A stretch of DNA of 64,000 nt from the NCBI GenBank assembly GCA_937915865.1, contig CALGIG010000054.1, forward strand, positions 85,187 through 149,186, read 5' to 3'. Every line of letters starts with the position of its first letter. Positions within the stretch are counted from its first letter, which is position 1. The translations under genes and the position numbers were made by a program. The stretch is from an uncultured Prolixibacteraceae bacterium (GTDB taxonomy: Bacteria > Bacteroidota > Bacteroidia > Bacteroidales > Prolixibacteraceae). Of this stretch, positions 45,835-54,850 are shown piece after piece. The notes under the pieces are model-generated. The model ran no database searches. It was not told the DNA's origin and was given only the letters and a program-made list of their open reading frames with translations.

Positions 45835-47271
45835 CTAAAACTCGGCATTCTTTGGTGTACGCGGGAAAGCAATCACATCGCGGATGTTGCCCATTCCGGT
45901 TACAAACAACAGCAGGCGTTCGAAACCTAAACCGAAACCTGCATGAGGCACTGTTCCAAAACGGCGGGTATCGAGGTACCATTCCATTTCGTGTGCCGGA
46001 ACGCCCATCTCGTTCATACGGGTAACCAGTTTGTCCAAATCTTCCTCGCGCTGTGAACCGCCAATAATTTCGCCAATTCCGGGGAACAAAACGTCCATTG
46101 CCGCAACGGTTTTTCCATCCTGATTTTGTTTCATGTAGAACGCTTTAATCTCCTTCGGATAGTTAATCAGGATCACTGGTTTTTTGAAATGCTTTTCAAC
46201 CAGGTAGCGTTCGTGTTCGCTCTGTAAATCGGTTCCCCAGTCAACCGGGTACTGGAACTTGTTCTTTTTATAGTGGTTCGAATTCTTCAGTACTTCAATG
46301 GCTTCAGTGTATGGCAAACGGATAAAGTCGTTTTCAAGCACGAAACGCAGTTTTTCGATCAGCTCCATCGAACGCTCGTCCATTGGTTTGTTCTTTTCTT
46401 CTTCCTGAAGGCGTTTGCTCAGGAATTCGAGGTCGTCCATGCAATTGTCGAGTGCATATTTAATCAGCGATTTCAGAAAATCTTCAGCCAAATCCATGTT
46501 GTCCTGAAGTTCGTAGAAAGCCATTTCAGGCTCGATCATCCAGAACTCGGCCAGGTGGCGAGCAGTGTTCGAGTTTTCGGCGCGGAAAGTAGGTCCGAAC
46601 GTGTAAATTTCTCCCAAGGCAGTTGCACCTAACTCGCCTTCCAACTGACCTGAAACGGTGAGGTTGGTCGATTTTCCGAAGAAATCCTGCGAGTAATCAA
46701 TTTTCCCGTCTTCCAATAGTGGCGGATTTTTTGGATCGAGCGTGGTTACGCGGAACATTTGTCCGGCACCTTCGGCATCCGACCCGGTGATCAGCGGCGT
46801 GTGCAGATAAACAAATCCGCGGTTGTTAAAATATTGGTGAATGGCAAAAGCCATGGCATGACGAATGCGGAAAACAGCGCTAAATGTAGCCGTTCGGAAA
46901 CGCAGATGAGCATTTTCGCGCAAAAACTCAAGACTATGTTTTTTAGGCTGAATCGGGTACTTTTCAGGATCAGCTTTTCCGTAGATCACAATCTCAGTAG
47001 CATTTAATTCAACCAACTGTCCGCTGCCCTGCGATGCCACCAAATCGCCGGTAATTCCGAGCGACGCGCTGGTATTAATGTCTTTCAAAAAGTCCTCGCC
47101 AAATTTCTCAACATCAGCAACAACCTGAAGATTATTGATTGTCGAACCGTCGTTCAGTGCAATAAAATTGACATTTTTACTACCGCGTTTTGTTCTCACC
47201 CAGCCTTTGACAAGCACTTGCTGGCCAACCAATTCGCCCTTCAGGACTTCTTTAATTTTCAGTCGTTTCAT
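45835..47271 (-). CDS. asnS: Asparaginyl-tRNA synthetase
   Basis: The 478-residue class II enzyme charges tRNA-Asn. It has an N-terminal OB anticodon-binding fold (VLVKGWVRTKRGSKNVNFIALNDGS) and the class II motifs: motif 1 region (RIRHAMAFAIHQYFNNRGFVYLHTPLITGSDAEGAG), motif 2 (TFGPTFRAENSNTARHLAEFWMIEPE) and motif 3 (GFGLGFERLLLFVTGM), with the usual ending IRDVIAFPRTP. A tRNA-Asn gene lies 1.3 kb away at 48539. Intact and of usual length. Confidence 0.98.
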   Translation of the reverse strand: MKRLKIKEVLKGELVGQQVLVKGWVRTKRGSKNVNFIALNDGSTINNLQVVADVEKFGEDFLKDINTSASLGITGDLVASQGSGQLVELNATEIVIYGKADPEKYPIQPKKHSLEFLRENAHLRFRTATFSAVFRIRHAMAFAIHQYFNNRGFVYLHTPLITGSDAEGAGQMFRVTTLDPKNPPLLEDGKIDYSQDFFGKSTNLTVSGQLEGELGATALGEIYTFGPTFRAENSNTARHLAEFWMIEPEMAFYELQDNMDLAEDFLKSLIKYALDNCMDDLEFLSKRLQEEEKNKPMDERSMELIEKLRFVLENDFIRLPYTEAIEVLKNSNHYKKNKFQYPVDWGTDLQSEHERYLVEKHFKKPVILINYPKEIKAFYMKQNQDGKTVAAMDVLFPGIGEIIGGSQREEDLDKLVTRMNEMGVPAHEMEWYLDTRRFGTVPHAGFGLGFERLLLFVTGMGNIRDVIAFPRTPKNAEF

Positions 47272-47412
47272 ACTGTTATTATTTGCTGATTCTATATTTT
47301 TCTATTGTTTACAAAAATATGGTTTTCTGCCTGAATACTTAATTGACTCCCGATAAAATAGGTTCAGGTTATATAAAATTAAGATTCTGCCAGAAATAAC
47401 CCCTAAAGAAAA

Positions 47413-48429
47413 TCAATTACCGTTTTTAATTTGGTTGATTTGTACAGAAAGCTCTTGCCAGGTTTCCTCCGGGATTTTGGCACCCACAACTTCCACAACT
47501 TTTCCAGCCAGTAATGAACCCAGTTTCCCGGCCTTTTCCAAATCCAAATTTTCAGAAATACCATACAACACTCCTGAAGCATAAATATCGCCGGCACCGG
47601 TAGTGTCAATACTTTTTGCAGGAATGGCTTCAATACGAATTACACTTTCGCCGTTTTTAATCAGAGAACCTTGAGCTCCAAGTTTTATGATGGCCAGACC
47701 GCACATATCCGAAATGGCGTATAATGCTTCTTCCGGCTGCTTCCCGGTCAACGCAATAGCTTCATCTTCATTGGCAAAAACAATGTCGACATATTGGCGA
47801 ATTATCCGGTTCAGGAAATCGATGTTGGCTGCAACAATATTAAAACTTGCCATATCAATCGACACCAGCAAGCCTTTTCCCTTGGCTACTTTTAGCGCAG
47901 CTTCAATTAGCGAATGATTTTGCACCAGGTAGCCTTCGATATGCAAAATACCATATCCTGCAAAAATTTCTGGCTGCATTTCATCGGCAGTAAGCTCCAT
48001 AGCAGCGCCCAGGTATGTTCCGAATGTACGTTCCGAATCGGGACTAATTAAACCTGTTGCATGACCAGTACCAGTTTCACTGTAGAAAAAATGCGTATGG
48101 ATATTATTGTTCTGGAAGTCTTCGATGTAAAAATTACCAAATTCATCATCTGTAATTTTACCAATATAGCCACAGCTACCTCCAAGTTTCGCAATTCCGT
48201 GCACAGTATTAGCAGCAGACCCTCCGGTTTGAATGATCCGGGCATTAATTTTTGTTTCTTTTTTTATTTCGGCCGAAAGTACCGAATCTACTAAAGTCAT
48301 ACTTCCTTTGGGTAACCCAAATTTTTGTAATACAGAATCATCGGTGATATTAATCAACACATCGATGAGGGCATTCCCAATTCCAAGAATCGATTTTTGT
48401 TTATTTGGTGCACCAGTAAATGAATTCAT
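47413..48429 (-). CDS. PfkB-family carbohydrate/nucleoside kinase, adenosine-kinase-like
   Basis: Start at MNSFTGAPNKQKS gives 338 residues; the longer frame begins 6 codons earlier. The ribokinase fold is evident: GIGNALIDVLINITDD at the start, TGGSAANTVHGIAKLGG (sugar site), and the C-terminal signature SIDTTGAGDIYASGVLYG with the catalytic Asp. The IGNALIDVL opening and GTYLGAAMEL resemble the adenosine-kinase group common in Bacteroidota. Substrate could be adenosine or a sugar. Stand-alone gene. Confidence 0.9.
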   Translation of the reverse strand: MNSFTGAPNKQKSILGIGNALIDVLINITDDSVLQKFGLPKGSMTLVDSVLSAEIKKETKINARIIQTGGSAANTVHGIAKLGGSCGYIGKITDDEFGNFYIEDFQNNNIHTHFFYSETGTGHATGLISPDSERTFGTYLGAAMELTADEMQPEIFAGYGILHIEGYLVQNHSLIEAALKVAKGKGLLVSIDMASFNIVAANIDFLNRIIRQYVDIVFANEDEAIALTGKQPEEALYAISDMCGLAIIKLGAQGSLIKNGESVIRIEAIPAKSIDTTGAGDIYASGVLYGISENLDLEKAGKLGSLLAGKVVEVVGAKIPEETWQELSVQINQIKNGN

Positions 48430-48538
48430 GAGTAAAATTTTTTGCAAAAATATTTTTTCTTTTCGGATAAGCTATTATTTTTGCATCGCTTTTGAAGTAA
48501 AACGGTAACGGTTAAAGTTACCTGCAAGATTGAAAAAT

Positions 48539-48612
48539 TCTCTAGTAGCTCAGTTGGTTAGAGCGGCGGACTGTTAATCCGTAGGTCGTAGGTTCAAGTC
48601 CTACCTGGAGAG
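48539..48612 (+). tRNA. tRNA-Asn (anticodon GTT)
   Basis: A 74-nt cloverleaf: acceptor TCTCTAG with CTGGAGA, D arm AGCTCAGTTGGTTAGAGC, anticodon loop CTGTTAA (GTT), T arm GTAGGTTCAAGTCCTAC, discriminator G. CCA is not encoded. A terminator follows directly. Confidence 0.97.
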
Positions 48613-48613
48613 C

Positions 48614-48645
48614 AAAAGGTCAGATAAAAAATCTGGCCTTTTTTC
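48614..48645 (+). terminator. Intrinsic terminator of tRNA-Asn
   Basis: AAAAGGTCAGAT pairs with ATCTGGCCTTTT (one G-T pair) around an AAAAA loop and is followed by T residues, one base after the tRNA. Confidence 0.85.
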
Positions 48646-48679
48646 GTTTTGAGTATAACCCGAAAAAAAAATCTGGATA

Positions 48680-49084
48680 TTAGAATCCTCCTAACCCATT
48701 TTCGAGTGCATTAAAATATTTTTCTTTGTTGAAGGAATATAAAAACGGAGCCTTATGGGCTGCTCCACTGTAAAACTTCTCTTTCTTATCCAGAATACCA
48801 AACGAAAAGATTTTCCGGTTGAAAACACCAAATTGTTTGAGGAACACCGAATCTCCCAAACCGGTAAACATCTTAAGAAGACGTTCGGCTGCAGTTATCA
48901 GTTCATCTTGTCGCAAAACAAAACCACCAGGCAAAGTCCATTTATTAGTATAAATTGTTCGCAACAACAATACTTTGACATTGTTATCGTCAAAACCAAA
49001 TATAACGTTATTGATGGCAACCGAAGGAAGAATATATTTTCCTGGGTTAATTCTGAAATCTTCTGTGTTAAAAATATTGTCCAT
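48680..49084 (-). pseudogene. Truncated Nudix-type sugar regulator (NrtR-like)
   Basis: The 134 residues begin like the Nudix regulators of Bacteroidota (ILPSVAINNVIFGFDDNNVKVLLLR, KWTLPGGFVLRQDELITAAERLLKMFTGLGD and FLKQFGVF), in which the catalytic Nudix box is usually degraded and a winged-helix domain follows. Here the winged-helix half is missing and the last about 35 residues do not fit the family, so the gene is broken by deletion or frameshift. It is divergent from a GH2 remnant 60 bp away; Nudix regulators often sit beside sugar-catabolic genes, so both may be remains of one locus. Confidence 0.75.
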
Positions 49085-49143
49085 CGATGAGTTGATTTAG
49101 CATACGCTTTTTTGTCCAACTTCAATACAAATGAATAGTTTTT

Positions 49144-49599
49144 TTGATTTTTTCAAAAACAATAACAGCCACCTTTGATGTACCTTACAAACCCGGAATA
49201 TTAACTGCACATTGCTTTGAAAATGATAAGGAGACAGCAACACAGTCGATTAACACAGTAGGAAAACCTGTTTCGGTTAAACTTACCGCCGACCGAAGCA
49301 CAATTAAATCAGATAGAAATGACTTATCCTATGTTTCAGTTGAAATACTCGACGAAATGGGTAACCTGGTGCCCAACGACAACAGATTAATTCAGTTCAT
49401 ACTTAACGAAGATGCTAAAATTGCAGGTGTTGGGAATGGAAATCCCAAAGATGTAAGTAGTTTTCAGCAACCTCAAAAATCAACCTTTCAGGGGAAAGGA
49501 CTGGTAATTGTACGCCCAAAAGGTATAGCAGGTAAAATTACTTTAACAGCAAAATCGGAAGGATTAAGTGATGCAAATATTGAGTTAATAGCCCAATAG
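49144..49599 (+). pseudogene. C-terminal remnant of a GH2 (beta-galactosidase-type) glycosidase
   Basis: The 151 residues correspond to the last domains of large Bacteroidota GH2 enzymes: TATFDVPYKPGILTAHCFENDKE, VGKPVSVKLTADRSTIKSDRNDLSYVSVEILDEMGN and a final SEGLSDANIELIA. The catalytic barrel, jelly roll and signal peptide that should precede are absent, since the sequence directly upstream is the divergent Nudix remnant. The first Met is incidental. Not expected to be active. Confidence 0.82.
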
Positions 49600-49775
49600 A
49601 GATTTTTTTTCATATTTGGTTGACATTCAGGTACACGCCAAACTAAAGTTGCATTAGTTGTTTACCGGAATGTCTTTTTTATATCTTCTTGATAAATGCA
49701 AGTGTAACACCTTATTTTACCTGATATATTTCGTAAGTTAGTCATATCAAAAAAAACTAAAACTTAAAACTTGTT

Positions 49776-50945
49776 ATGCAATCCAACAGACGTGGTTTTC
49801 TTAAACAATCTTTAGCATCAGCAGCCGGAATGGCTACAATTTCGATGATTCCGACTGATGTTTACTCCAGAAATTTATACAATAAATCGTCTCATACTGA
49901 AATAATTCTTAAACCTGAAAATAGGCCTGAACCCAAAAAACAGATCAAATTTTCAGTTATTGGTATCAATCACAATCATATTTATGGAATAGTAAATGCA
50001 CTATTAAAAGGAGGAGGCGAATTAGTAGCAGTTTATTCTAAGGAAGCCGAGTTACTACCTTCGTTTACAAAAGCCTTCCAAGGGGTTAAGATTGCAAAAA
50101 GCGAGGAAGAAATCCTGGATGACAACTCAATACAATTGGTTGCAAGTGCAGGTATTCCAGTGGACAGGGCACCTCTTGGCATACGTGTCATGAAATCGGG
50201 CAAAGACTATGTAACAGATAAACCTGGCATAATTACATTCAGACAATTAGACGAAGTAAAGAAAGTCCAGAAGGAAACGAAACGTATTTTTTCAATTCTA
50301 TATAGCGAACGCCTTGCTAATCCGGCTTCAGTAAAAGCAGGTGAGTTAGTTCAATCAGGGGCTATTGGCAAAGTAATTCAAACTTTAGGAATGGGACCAC
50401 ACCGGATGAACGCTTCATCGCGCCCTGCATGGTTTTTCGAACCCGAGAAAGCAGGCGGGATTTTATGTGATATTGGTTCTCATCAATGTGACCAATTCCT
50501 GTTTTTTACCGGATCAACAAAAGCCGAGGTGAGTTTCTCGCAGGTAGCTAATTTTAATAATCCAAAATACCCAAATTATCAGGATTTTGGCGATATGAGT
50601 ATTCGTAGCGACCACGCTACCGGGTATATTCGTATCGACTGGTTTACCCCCAATGGATTGCCTACCTGGGGCGATGGCCGAATGTTTATCCTGGGTACCG
50701 AAGGCTATATCGAACTGCGTAAATATGTTGATATTGCCGGAAGATATGGAGATAACCACTTATTCCTTGTCAACCAAAAAGAAGTAACTTATCTCGACTG
50801 TACAAATGTCTATCTTCCTTACGGCGAACAGATTGTAAATGATGTAGTTAATAGAACTGAAACCGCAATGACACAGGATCATTGTTTTCTGGCAACCGAG
50901 CTTGCCCTCACTGCACAAAAAAATGCGCATCGGATAACCATTTAA
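49776..50945 (+). CDS. Gfo/Idh/MocA-family oxidoreductase with Tat signal
   Basis: The 389-residue protein begins with a Tat-type signal (NRRGFLKQSLASAAGMATISM) and continues with a Rossmann fold (IKFSVIGINHNHIYGIVNALL) and the dinucleotide-fold C-terminal domain of the family; SGKDYVTDKPGIITFRQLDEVKK corresponds to the EKP-type motif with DKP. Members oxidise or reduce sugars and inositols with NAD(P). The exported forms are common in Bacteroidota and may carry bound cofactor through Tat. It stands near the GH2 and Nudix remnants, possibly a survivor of the same sugar locus. Confidence 0.92.
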   Translation: MQSNRRGFLKQSLASAAGMATISMIPTDVYSRNLYNKSSHTEIILKPENRPEPKKQIKFSVIGINHNHIYGIVNALLKGGGELVAVYSKEAELLPSFTKAFQGVKIAKSEEEILDDNSIQLVASAGIPVDRAPLGIRVMKSGKDYVTDKPGIITFRQLDEVKKVQKETKRIFSILYSERLANPASVKAGELVQSGAIGKVIQTLGMGPHRMNASSRPAWFFEPEKAGGILCDIGSHQCDQFLFFTGSTKAEVSFSQVANFNNPKYPNYQDFGDMSIRSDHATGYIRIDWFTPNGLPTWGDGRMFILGTEGYIELRKYVDIAGRYGDNHLFLVNQKEVTYLDCTNVYLPYGEQIVNDVVNRTETAMTQDHCFLATELALTAQKNAHRITI

Positions 50946-50991
50946 AATTATGATATGCCAGTAACAAGGGTGCTATTAAACACCCTTATTA

Positions 50992-51378
50992 CTAATTATT
51001 ATTACTGGTAATTCTGTCGCCTTTTGCATCAAACATTCCCAACAAATTGCCTTCCACATGATTATCTCCTTTTTTTTCCAAAAGAAGATAAACATCGTAC
51101 CCATTGGCCGAAAAATAAAGAGTTACTGATTTTTCGGTTTCATCAATCTTTGTAAACTTGTTTATGTCCGAATTTGCTTCAGAGATAATCCCACCAGATA
51201 ATTTTCCATCGGTTCTTTCCAGCGAAACAGTCATTTTAGCGTCGCCATCAGGAGTCCCAAACACTGTTACTTTCCACTTTCCGGTAAAAAAATCGGTTTC
51301 ACTTGTTGTTTGAGCATTTACGCTCGTAGTAATAAGGAGCAAAAACATCCCTGCGAGAAATAGAATTGTTCTTTTCAT
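50992..51378 (-). CDS. Small secreted protein, lipocalin-like
   Basis: The likely start is the internal Met (MKRTILFLAGMFLLLITTSVNAQ), which gives a signal peptide and a 128-residue product; the longer frame would place 29 non-coding-looking residues in front. The mature part is a short all-beta domain: TGKWKVTVFGTPDGDAKMTVSLERTDGKLSGGI and EGNLLGMFDAKGDRI, a pattern of small beta-barrel proteins of unknown function in this phylum. It follows a TetR gene on the same strand, so may be its target. Confidence 0.75.
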   Translation of the reverse strand: MKRTILFLAGMFLLLITTSVNAQTTSETDFFTGKWKVTVFGTPDGDAKMTVSLERTDGKLSGGIISEANSDINKFTKIDETEKSVTLYFSANGYDVYLLLEKKGDNHVEGNLLGMFDAKGDRITSNNN

Positions 51379-51445
51379 AAATTGTAAGTGATTAGTTATT
51401 AATAGATAAGAAACTGAAAATTCACATATACAACAAAACAGGTAA

Positions 51446-52066
51446 TTAGTAATTTTCTGCACCAAAGGGTTCTAATGTTACCCAATGCTTTTCAAAATCC
51501 TCTATCCCTTTTGAAGTACAAAGGCCCCTAATAAAGTTAATAATTGTATTTTTTGTCACTTCAAATGGCGATACTTCGTACCTGGTAAATAAATCGGTTC
51601 GTGTAACAGAATTGTATAAAATGTAGATACCTTCCATAACAACACCAGAATGAATATCTGACCTGAAAACTCCATCATCGATACCTTTGATAATTAATTT
51701 TTGAAAATGGATTCCGAATTTCCTTCCCACAGCGATTTCAATTCTTCTTTCCAATTCAGGATAATAATAGTGTAAATCATTATAAAATAGATTATTAACA
51801 TCATATCCCCTTTTCACTGCTATGTACCAAATATCGAGAAGCAAGGCAACTACGTTCCGTTCTTCCGAAAGATTTTCAAGCAATTCATATTGCTGTTCGT
51901 AATGAAGAACAAGTACTGCTTCCAACAATTCTTCCTTGTTTTTGAAATGCTTGTAAATAGTTTTCGTAGAGATATTTAAAGGTCTTATAATTTTCTGAAT
52001 TGACATTTCCCGAATGCCATACTTTAAAAATTGGCCAAGTGCAGCTTTTAATATTTCATCTTTCAT
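51446..52066 (-). CDS. TetR/AcrR-family transcriptional regulator
   Basis: The 206-residue protein has a typical N-terminal HTH (ILKAALGQFLKYGIREMSIQKIIRPLNISTKTIYKHFKNKEELLEAVLVLHYEQQ) and an all-helical ligand domain of low conservation. It would repress nearby genes until a ligand binds; the small secreted protein gene 68 bp downstream and the long 5' region (52067-52458) are candidate targets. Confidence 0.92.
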   Translation of the reverse strand: MKDEILKAALGQFLKYGIREMSIQKIIRPLNISTKTIYKHFKNKEELLEAVLVLHYEQQYELLENLSEERNVVALLLDIWYIAVKRGYDVNNLFYNDLHYYYPELERRIEIAVGRKFGIHFQKLIIKGIDDGVFRSDIHSGVVMEGIYILYNSVTRTDLFTRYEVSPFEVTKNTIINFIRGLCTSKGIEDFEKHWVTLEPFGAENY

Positions 52067-52137
52067 GTGTATAAATTTTTGTTTAACGCCTTAAAATCTG
52101 CGTATTAACATTTTTTATTTTTGAATGTCACAACGAA

Positions 52138-52226
52138 ATGGAATAGCCATTTATTCGCTTCGCGGATTTCCGCTTCGCTCCAATTCATTTTCGGTTTGTC
52201 AAGCCTTAGGCGAGATCGCTATTTCA
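52138..52226. repeat. Dispersed inverted-repeat element, copy 2
   Basis: AATGGAATAGCCATTTAT at the left and ATCGCTATTTCAT at the right flank an interior with TTCGCTTCGCGG / CCGCTTCGC short repeats and CATTTTCGGTTTGT, shared with 6199-6256. This copy has a longer interior. The remainder of the 52067-52458 gap holds only the rpoN promoter. Confidence 0.6.
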
Positions 52227-52433
52227 TGATAATTTGTTGGAAAATATCAAACCACTCATATTTTCCAACAAATAAATAGAAAATATTTCAATTAAAAAAT
52301 TTTCCACTTATTATTATTAAGATTGACGAGATTATTGATGCTTATTACTTTGCACAAACGTGTATAAGAATTCATTGAAAACGTTCCTGCATTGATTTTA
52401 ATCTATCATATTCGGGTTTAGATTAAAAAATCT

Positions 52434-52441
52434 TATTTTTG
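52434..52441 (+). promoter_or_regulatory. -7 promoter element of rpoN
   Basis: TATTTTTG fits TAnnTTTG and lies 17 bp before the rpoN start, giving a very short leader. No strong -33 TTG is visible at the usual distance. Confidence 0.4.
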
Positions 52442-52458
52442 GGCAAAGTTGAAATAGG

Positions 52459-53916
52459 ATGGCAGATCAGAAATTAAGTTTACAACAAAGACTATTGCAG
52501 AAGCTTTCGCCGCAGCAAATACAGGTTATTAAGCTGCTGGAGATTCCTACCATTCAGCTTGAACAACGTATTAAAAGCGAACTTGAAGAAAATCCAATTC
52601 TTGAACTCATTGAAAACGACGATTCGAACGAAAGTTACGATGATACTGAATCTGCAGAAAGTGATTCTCCTCAAAATGATGAATTTTCGCTCGAAGATTA
52701 CCTGAACGAAGAAGATATTCCAAATTACAGGCTAAATGCCAATAATTATTCGAAGGACGATAAGCAAGTAGAAATGCCTTATTCGTCCGATTTAAGTTTT
52801 CACGATTCGCTGATTGAACAACTTGGACTAACAAACCTGAAAGAAGACGAAGTAAAAATAGCCGAATACATCATTGGAAATATAGATGAAGATGGCTATC
52901 TGCGCCGCGACTTACTCTCCATTTCCGACGACCTTGCTTTTCACATGAACATGGATGTTAAGCTTGAAGACCTGGAACGATACCTGGATATTATCCAGGA
53001 TTTTGACCCTTCGGGAGTCGGCGCACGCGATTTGCAGGAATGCCTGTTGCTCCAGATACTGCGCAAAAAAGGCAAAGATTCCACCTGCCTTGCTGCAAAA
53101 ATCATTCAGAACAATTTCGAGGAATTTACAAAAAAACATTACGATAAAATACAGCGTAAATACGAAATAACCGACGAAGAACTCAAAGATGCCATCGACG
53201 AAATCCTGAAGCTGAATCCCAAGCCCGGAAGTTCGTACAGCAACCCGATGACCAAATCGAACCAGGTTATCGTCCCCGATTTCCTGCTCGATAATGTTGA
53301 TGGAGAACTTATTCTGACCTTAAATCAGCGAAACGTTCCTGAGCTTCAGCTTAGCTCAACTTATCTCGATTTGATGAAGTCCTATTCGTCGAACAAAGGC
53401 GGCGCCACCAAAGACCAGAAAGAGGCCATCATGTTTATGAAACAAAAGCTTGATTCGGCCAAATGGTTCATCGATGCTATCCGCCAGCGCCACCAAACGT
53501 TATATTTAACTATGAGCGAAATCATCAAATTCCAGAAAGAGTATTTCATGGAAGGTGATGAGACAAAGCTTAAACCGATGATACTGAAGGATATTGCTGA
53601 TTTAACCGGTCTGGATATTTCGACCATTTCGCGCGTTTCGAACAGCAAATACATACAAACTCATTTCGGGATTTACCCCCTGAAATATTTCTTCTCCGAA
53701 GGCCTGCAAACCGACACCGGCGAGGAAGTTTCGACCCGTGAGATAAAGAAAATTCTGAAGGAATGTGTTGACAATGAAGATAAAAAGAGCCCGGTAACCG
53801 ACGAAAAACTGGCGCTTATCCTGAAAGAAAAATCGTACATTGTTGCCCGGCGTACAGTTGCCAAATACCGCGAACAACTAGGGATTCCGGTTGCCCGAAT
53901 GCGGAAGGAACTGTAA
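52459..53916 (+). CDS. rpoN: RNA polymerase sigma-54 factor
   Basis: The 485-residue sigma factor has the Gln/Leu-rich activator-interacting region (LSLQQRLLQKLSPQQIQVIKLLEIP; LEQRIKSELEENPILE), an acidic linker (about 50-100), the core-binding domain (NIDEDGYLRR; DPSGVGARDLQECL), the HTH (LKDIADLTGLDISTISRVSNSKYIQTHFG) and the RpoN box ARRTVAKYREQLGIP. It recognises -24/-12 promoters and needs AAA+ activators, none of which are encoded nearby. Complete. Confidence 0.98.
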   Translation: MADQKLSLQQRLLQKLSPQQIQVIKLLEIPTIQLEQRIKSELEENPILELIENDDSNESYDDTESAESDSPQNDEFSLEDYLNEEDIPNYRLNANNYSKDDKQVEMPYSSDLSFHDSLIEQLGLTNLKEDEVKIAEYIIGNIDEDGYLRRDLLSISDDLAFHMNMDVKLEDLERYLDIIQDFDPSGVGARDLQECLLLQILRKKGKDSTCLAAKIIQNNFEEFTKKHYDKIQRKYEITDEELKDAIDEILKLNPKPGSSYSNPMTKSNQVIVPDFLLDNVDGELILTLNQRNVPELQLSSTYLDLMKSYSSNKGGATKDQKEAIMFMKQKLDSAKWFIDAIRQRHQTLYLTMSEIIKFQKEYFMEGDETKLKPMILKDIADLTGLDISTISRVSNSKYIQTHFGIYPLKYFFSEGLQTDTGEEVSTREIKKILKECVDNEDKKSPVTDEKLALILKEKSYIVARRTVAKYREQLGIPVARMRKEL

Positions 53917-53963
53917 TGATTTATTGCTGAGCTACACAAATAAGAAAACAGAAGAAAACAGAA

Positions 53964-54584
53964 ATGAACGAAAACAAAGTTTTACTTGCTTCGGCTCGAT
54001 TTATATCAGTTATTTTTCATCCGTTATTTATTCCGACCTTAGGTTTTTTGTTCCTTTTTAATTCCGGTTTTTATTTCTCGATACTACCATGGGCGCTTAA
54101 AAAATACATGCTTTTGGTGGTTTTTATAACTACCTGCTTTTTACCGGCAATATCCATTTTTGTTTTATCAATCAACAGCAAGTTCGATATTAACATGGAG
54201 AAAAATACCGAACGAACCTTGGCATTAATTATCAGCGCCATTTCGTATTATATTGGATACCTTTTTCTGAAAAGGGTACCTTCTTTTCCCATTTACAATA
54301 TTTTATTAATTGGTTCGGTTTTGGTGCAGGTAATACTGTTACCCATTTCCATGCGCTGGAAAATCAGCATTCACCTGGCCGCCATTGGTGGATTAATTGG
54401 TGGAATTTTGGCGCTTGCTTTTCGGCTTCAGGAAAACCCTGTAATTATACTTTCTTTACTGATTTTAATTGCCGGATTAGTTGCAACAGCCCGTTTAATT
54501 CTCTCGAAACATACCGGCGCCCAGATTTACACCGGACTTTCCATTGGTTTTTTAACTTTGTTTCTGGTGGTGACTTTTATATAG
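53964..54584 (+). CDS. PAP2-like integral membrane protein
   Basis: The 206-residue protein has about six transmembrane helices. Late motifs RWKISIHLAAIGGLIGG and ARLILSKHTGAQIYTG resemble the Ser-His and Arg-His-Gln parts of PAP2-like phosphatases, but the KxxxxxxRP motif of true PAP2 enzymes is not evident, so it may be catalytically inactive. It follows rpoN by 47 bp and is probably cotranscribed. Confidence 0.65.
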   Translation: MNENKVLLASARFISVIFHPLFIPTLGFLFLFNSGFYFSILPWALKKYMLLVVFITTCFLPAISIFVLSINSKFDINMEKNTERTLALIISAISYYIGYLFLKRVPSFPIYNILLIGSVLVQVILLPISMRWKISIHLAAIGGLIGGILALAFRLQENPVIILSLLILIAGLVATARLILSKHTGAQIYTGLSIGFLTLFLVVTFI

Positions 54585-54587
54585 CCA

Positions 54588-54804
54588 ATCATTGGTGTCC
54601 GGTTAAAATTTGTCCATCTGCTTAAAACGCTTATTGGGTTTAACCTCTACGAGGTAAAAGGCACTTAGGGCTTGTTTTTACTACAATACTGAATCTCCTA
54701 TGGAGAATTTTCCGCGTGGCGGATAACGTATTGTAGTTCAACGCAAACGAAATTCACGTTTCCGCGTAGCGGATAAACTTTTTGATTTACCGGACAACAA
54801 TGAT
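54588..54804. mobile_element. MITE-like non-autonomous element, about 217 bp
   Basis: The left end ATCATTGGTGTCCGGT (54588-54603) is matched by the inverted right end, whose complement is ATCATTGTTGTCCGGT (54789-54804; one mismatch in 16). TAGCCA occurs on both flanks (54582-54587 and 54804-54809), perhaps a target duplication. Inside, CTACAATAC and GTATTGTAG form another inverted pair, and TCCGCGTGGCGGATAA and TCCGCGTAGCGGATAA are near-copies. There is no coding frame. Confidence 0.65.
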
Positions 54805-54808
54805 AGCC

Positions 54809-54833
54809 AATAGCCATTTCTCGAATGGCTATT
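54809..54833. terminator. Inverted repeat AATAGCCATT/AATGGCTATT between converging genes
   Basis: Perfect 10-bp arms with a 5-base loop. It has the same arm sequence as the repeats at 6199 and 52138. It lies between rpoN/PAP2 and the convergent peptidase gene and may act as a weak terminator. Confidence 0.5.
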
Positions 54834-54850
54834 GACCAAAGAACTCATGG

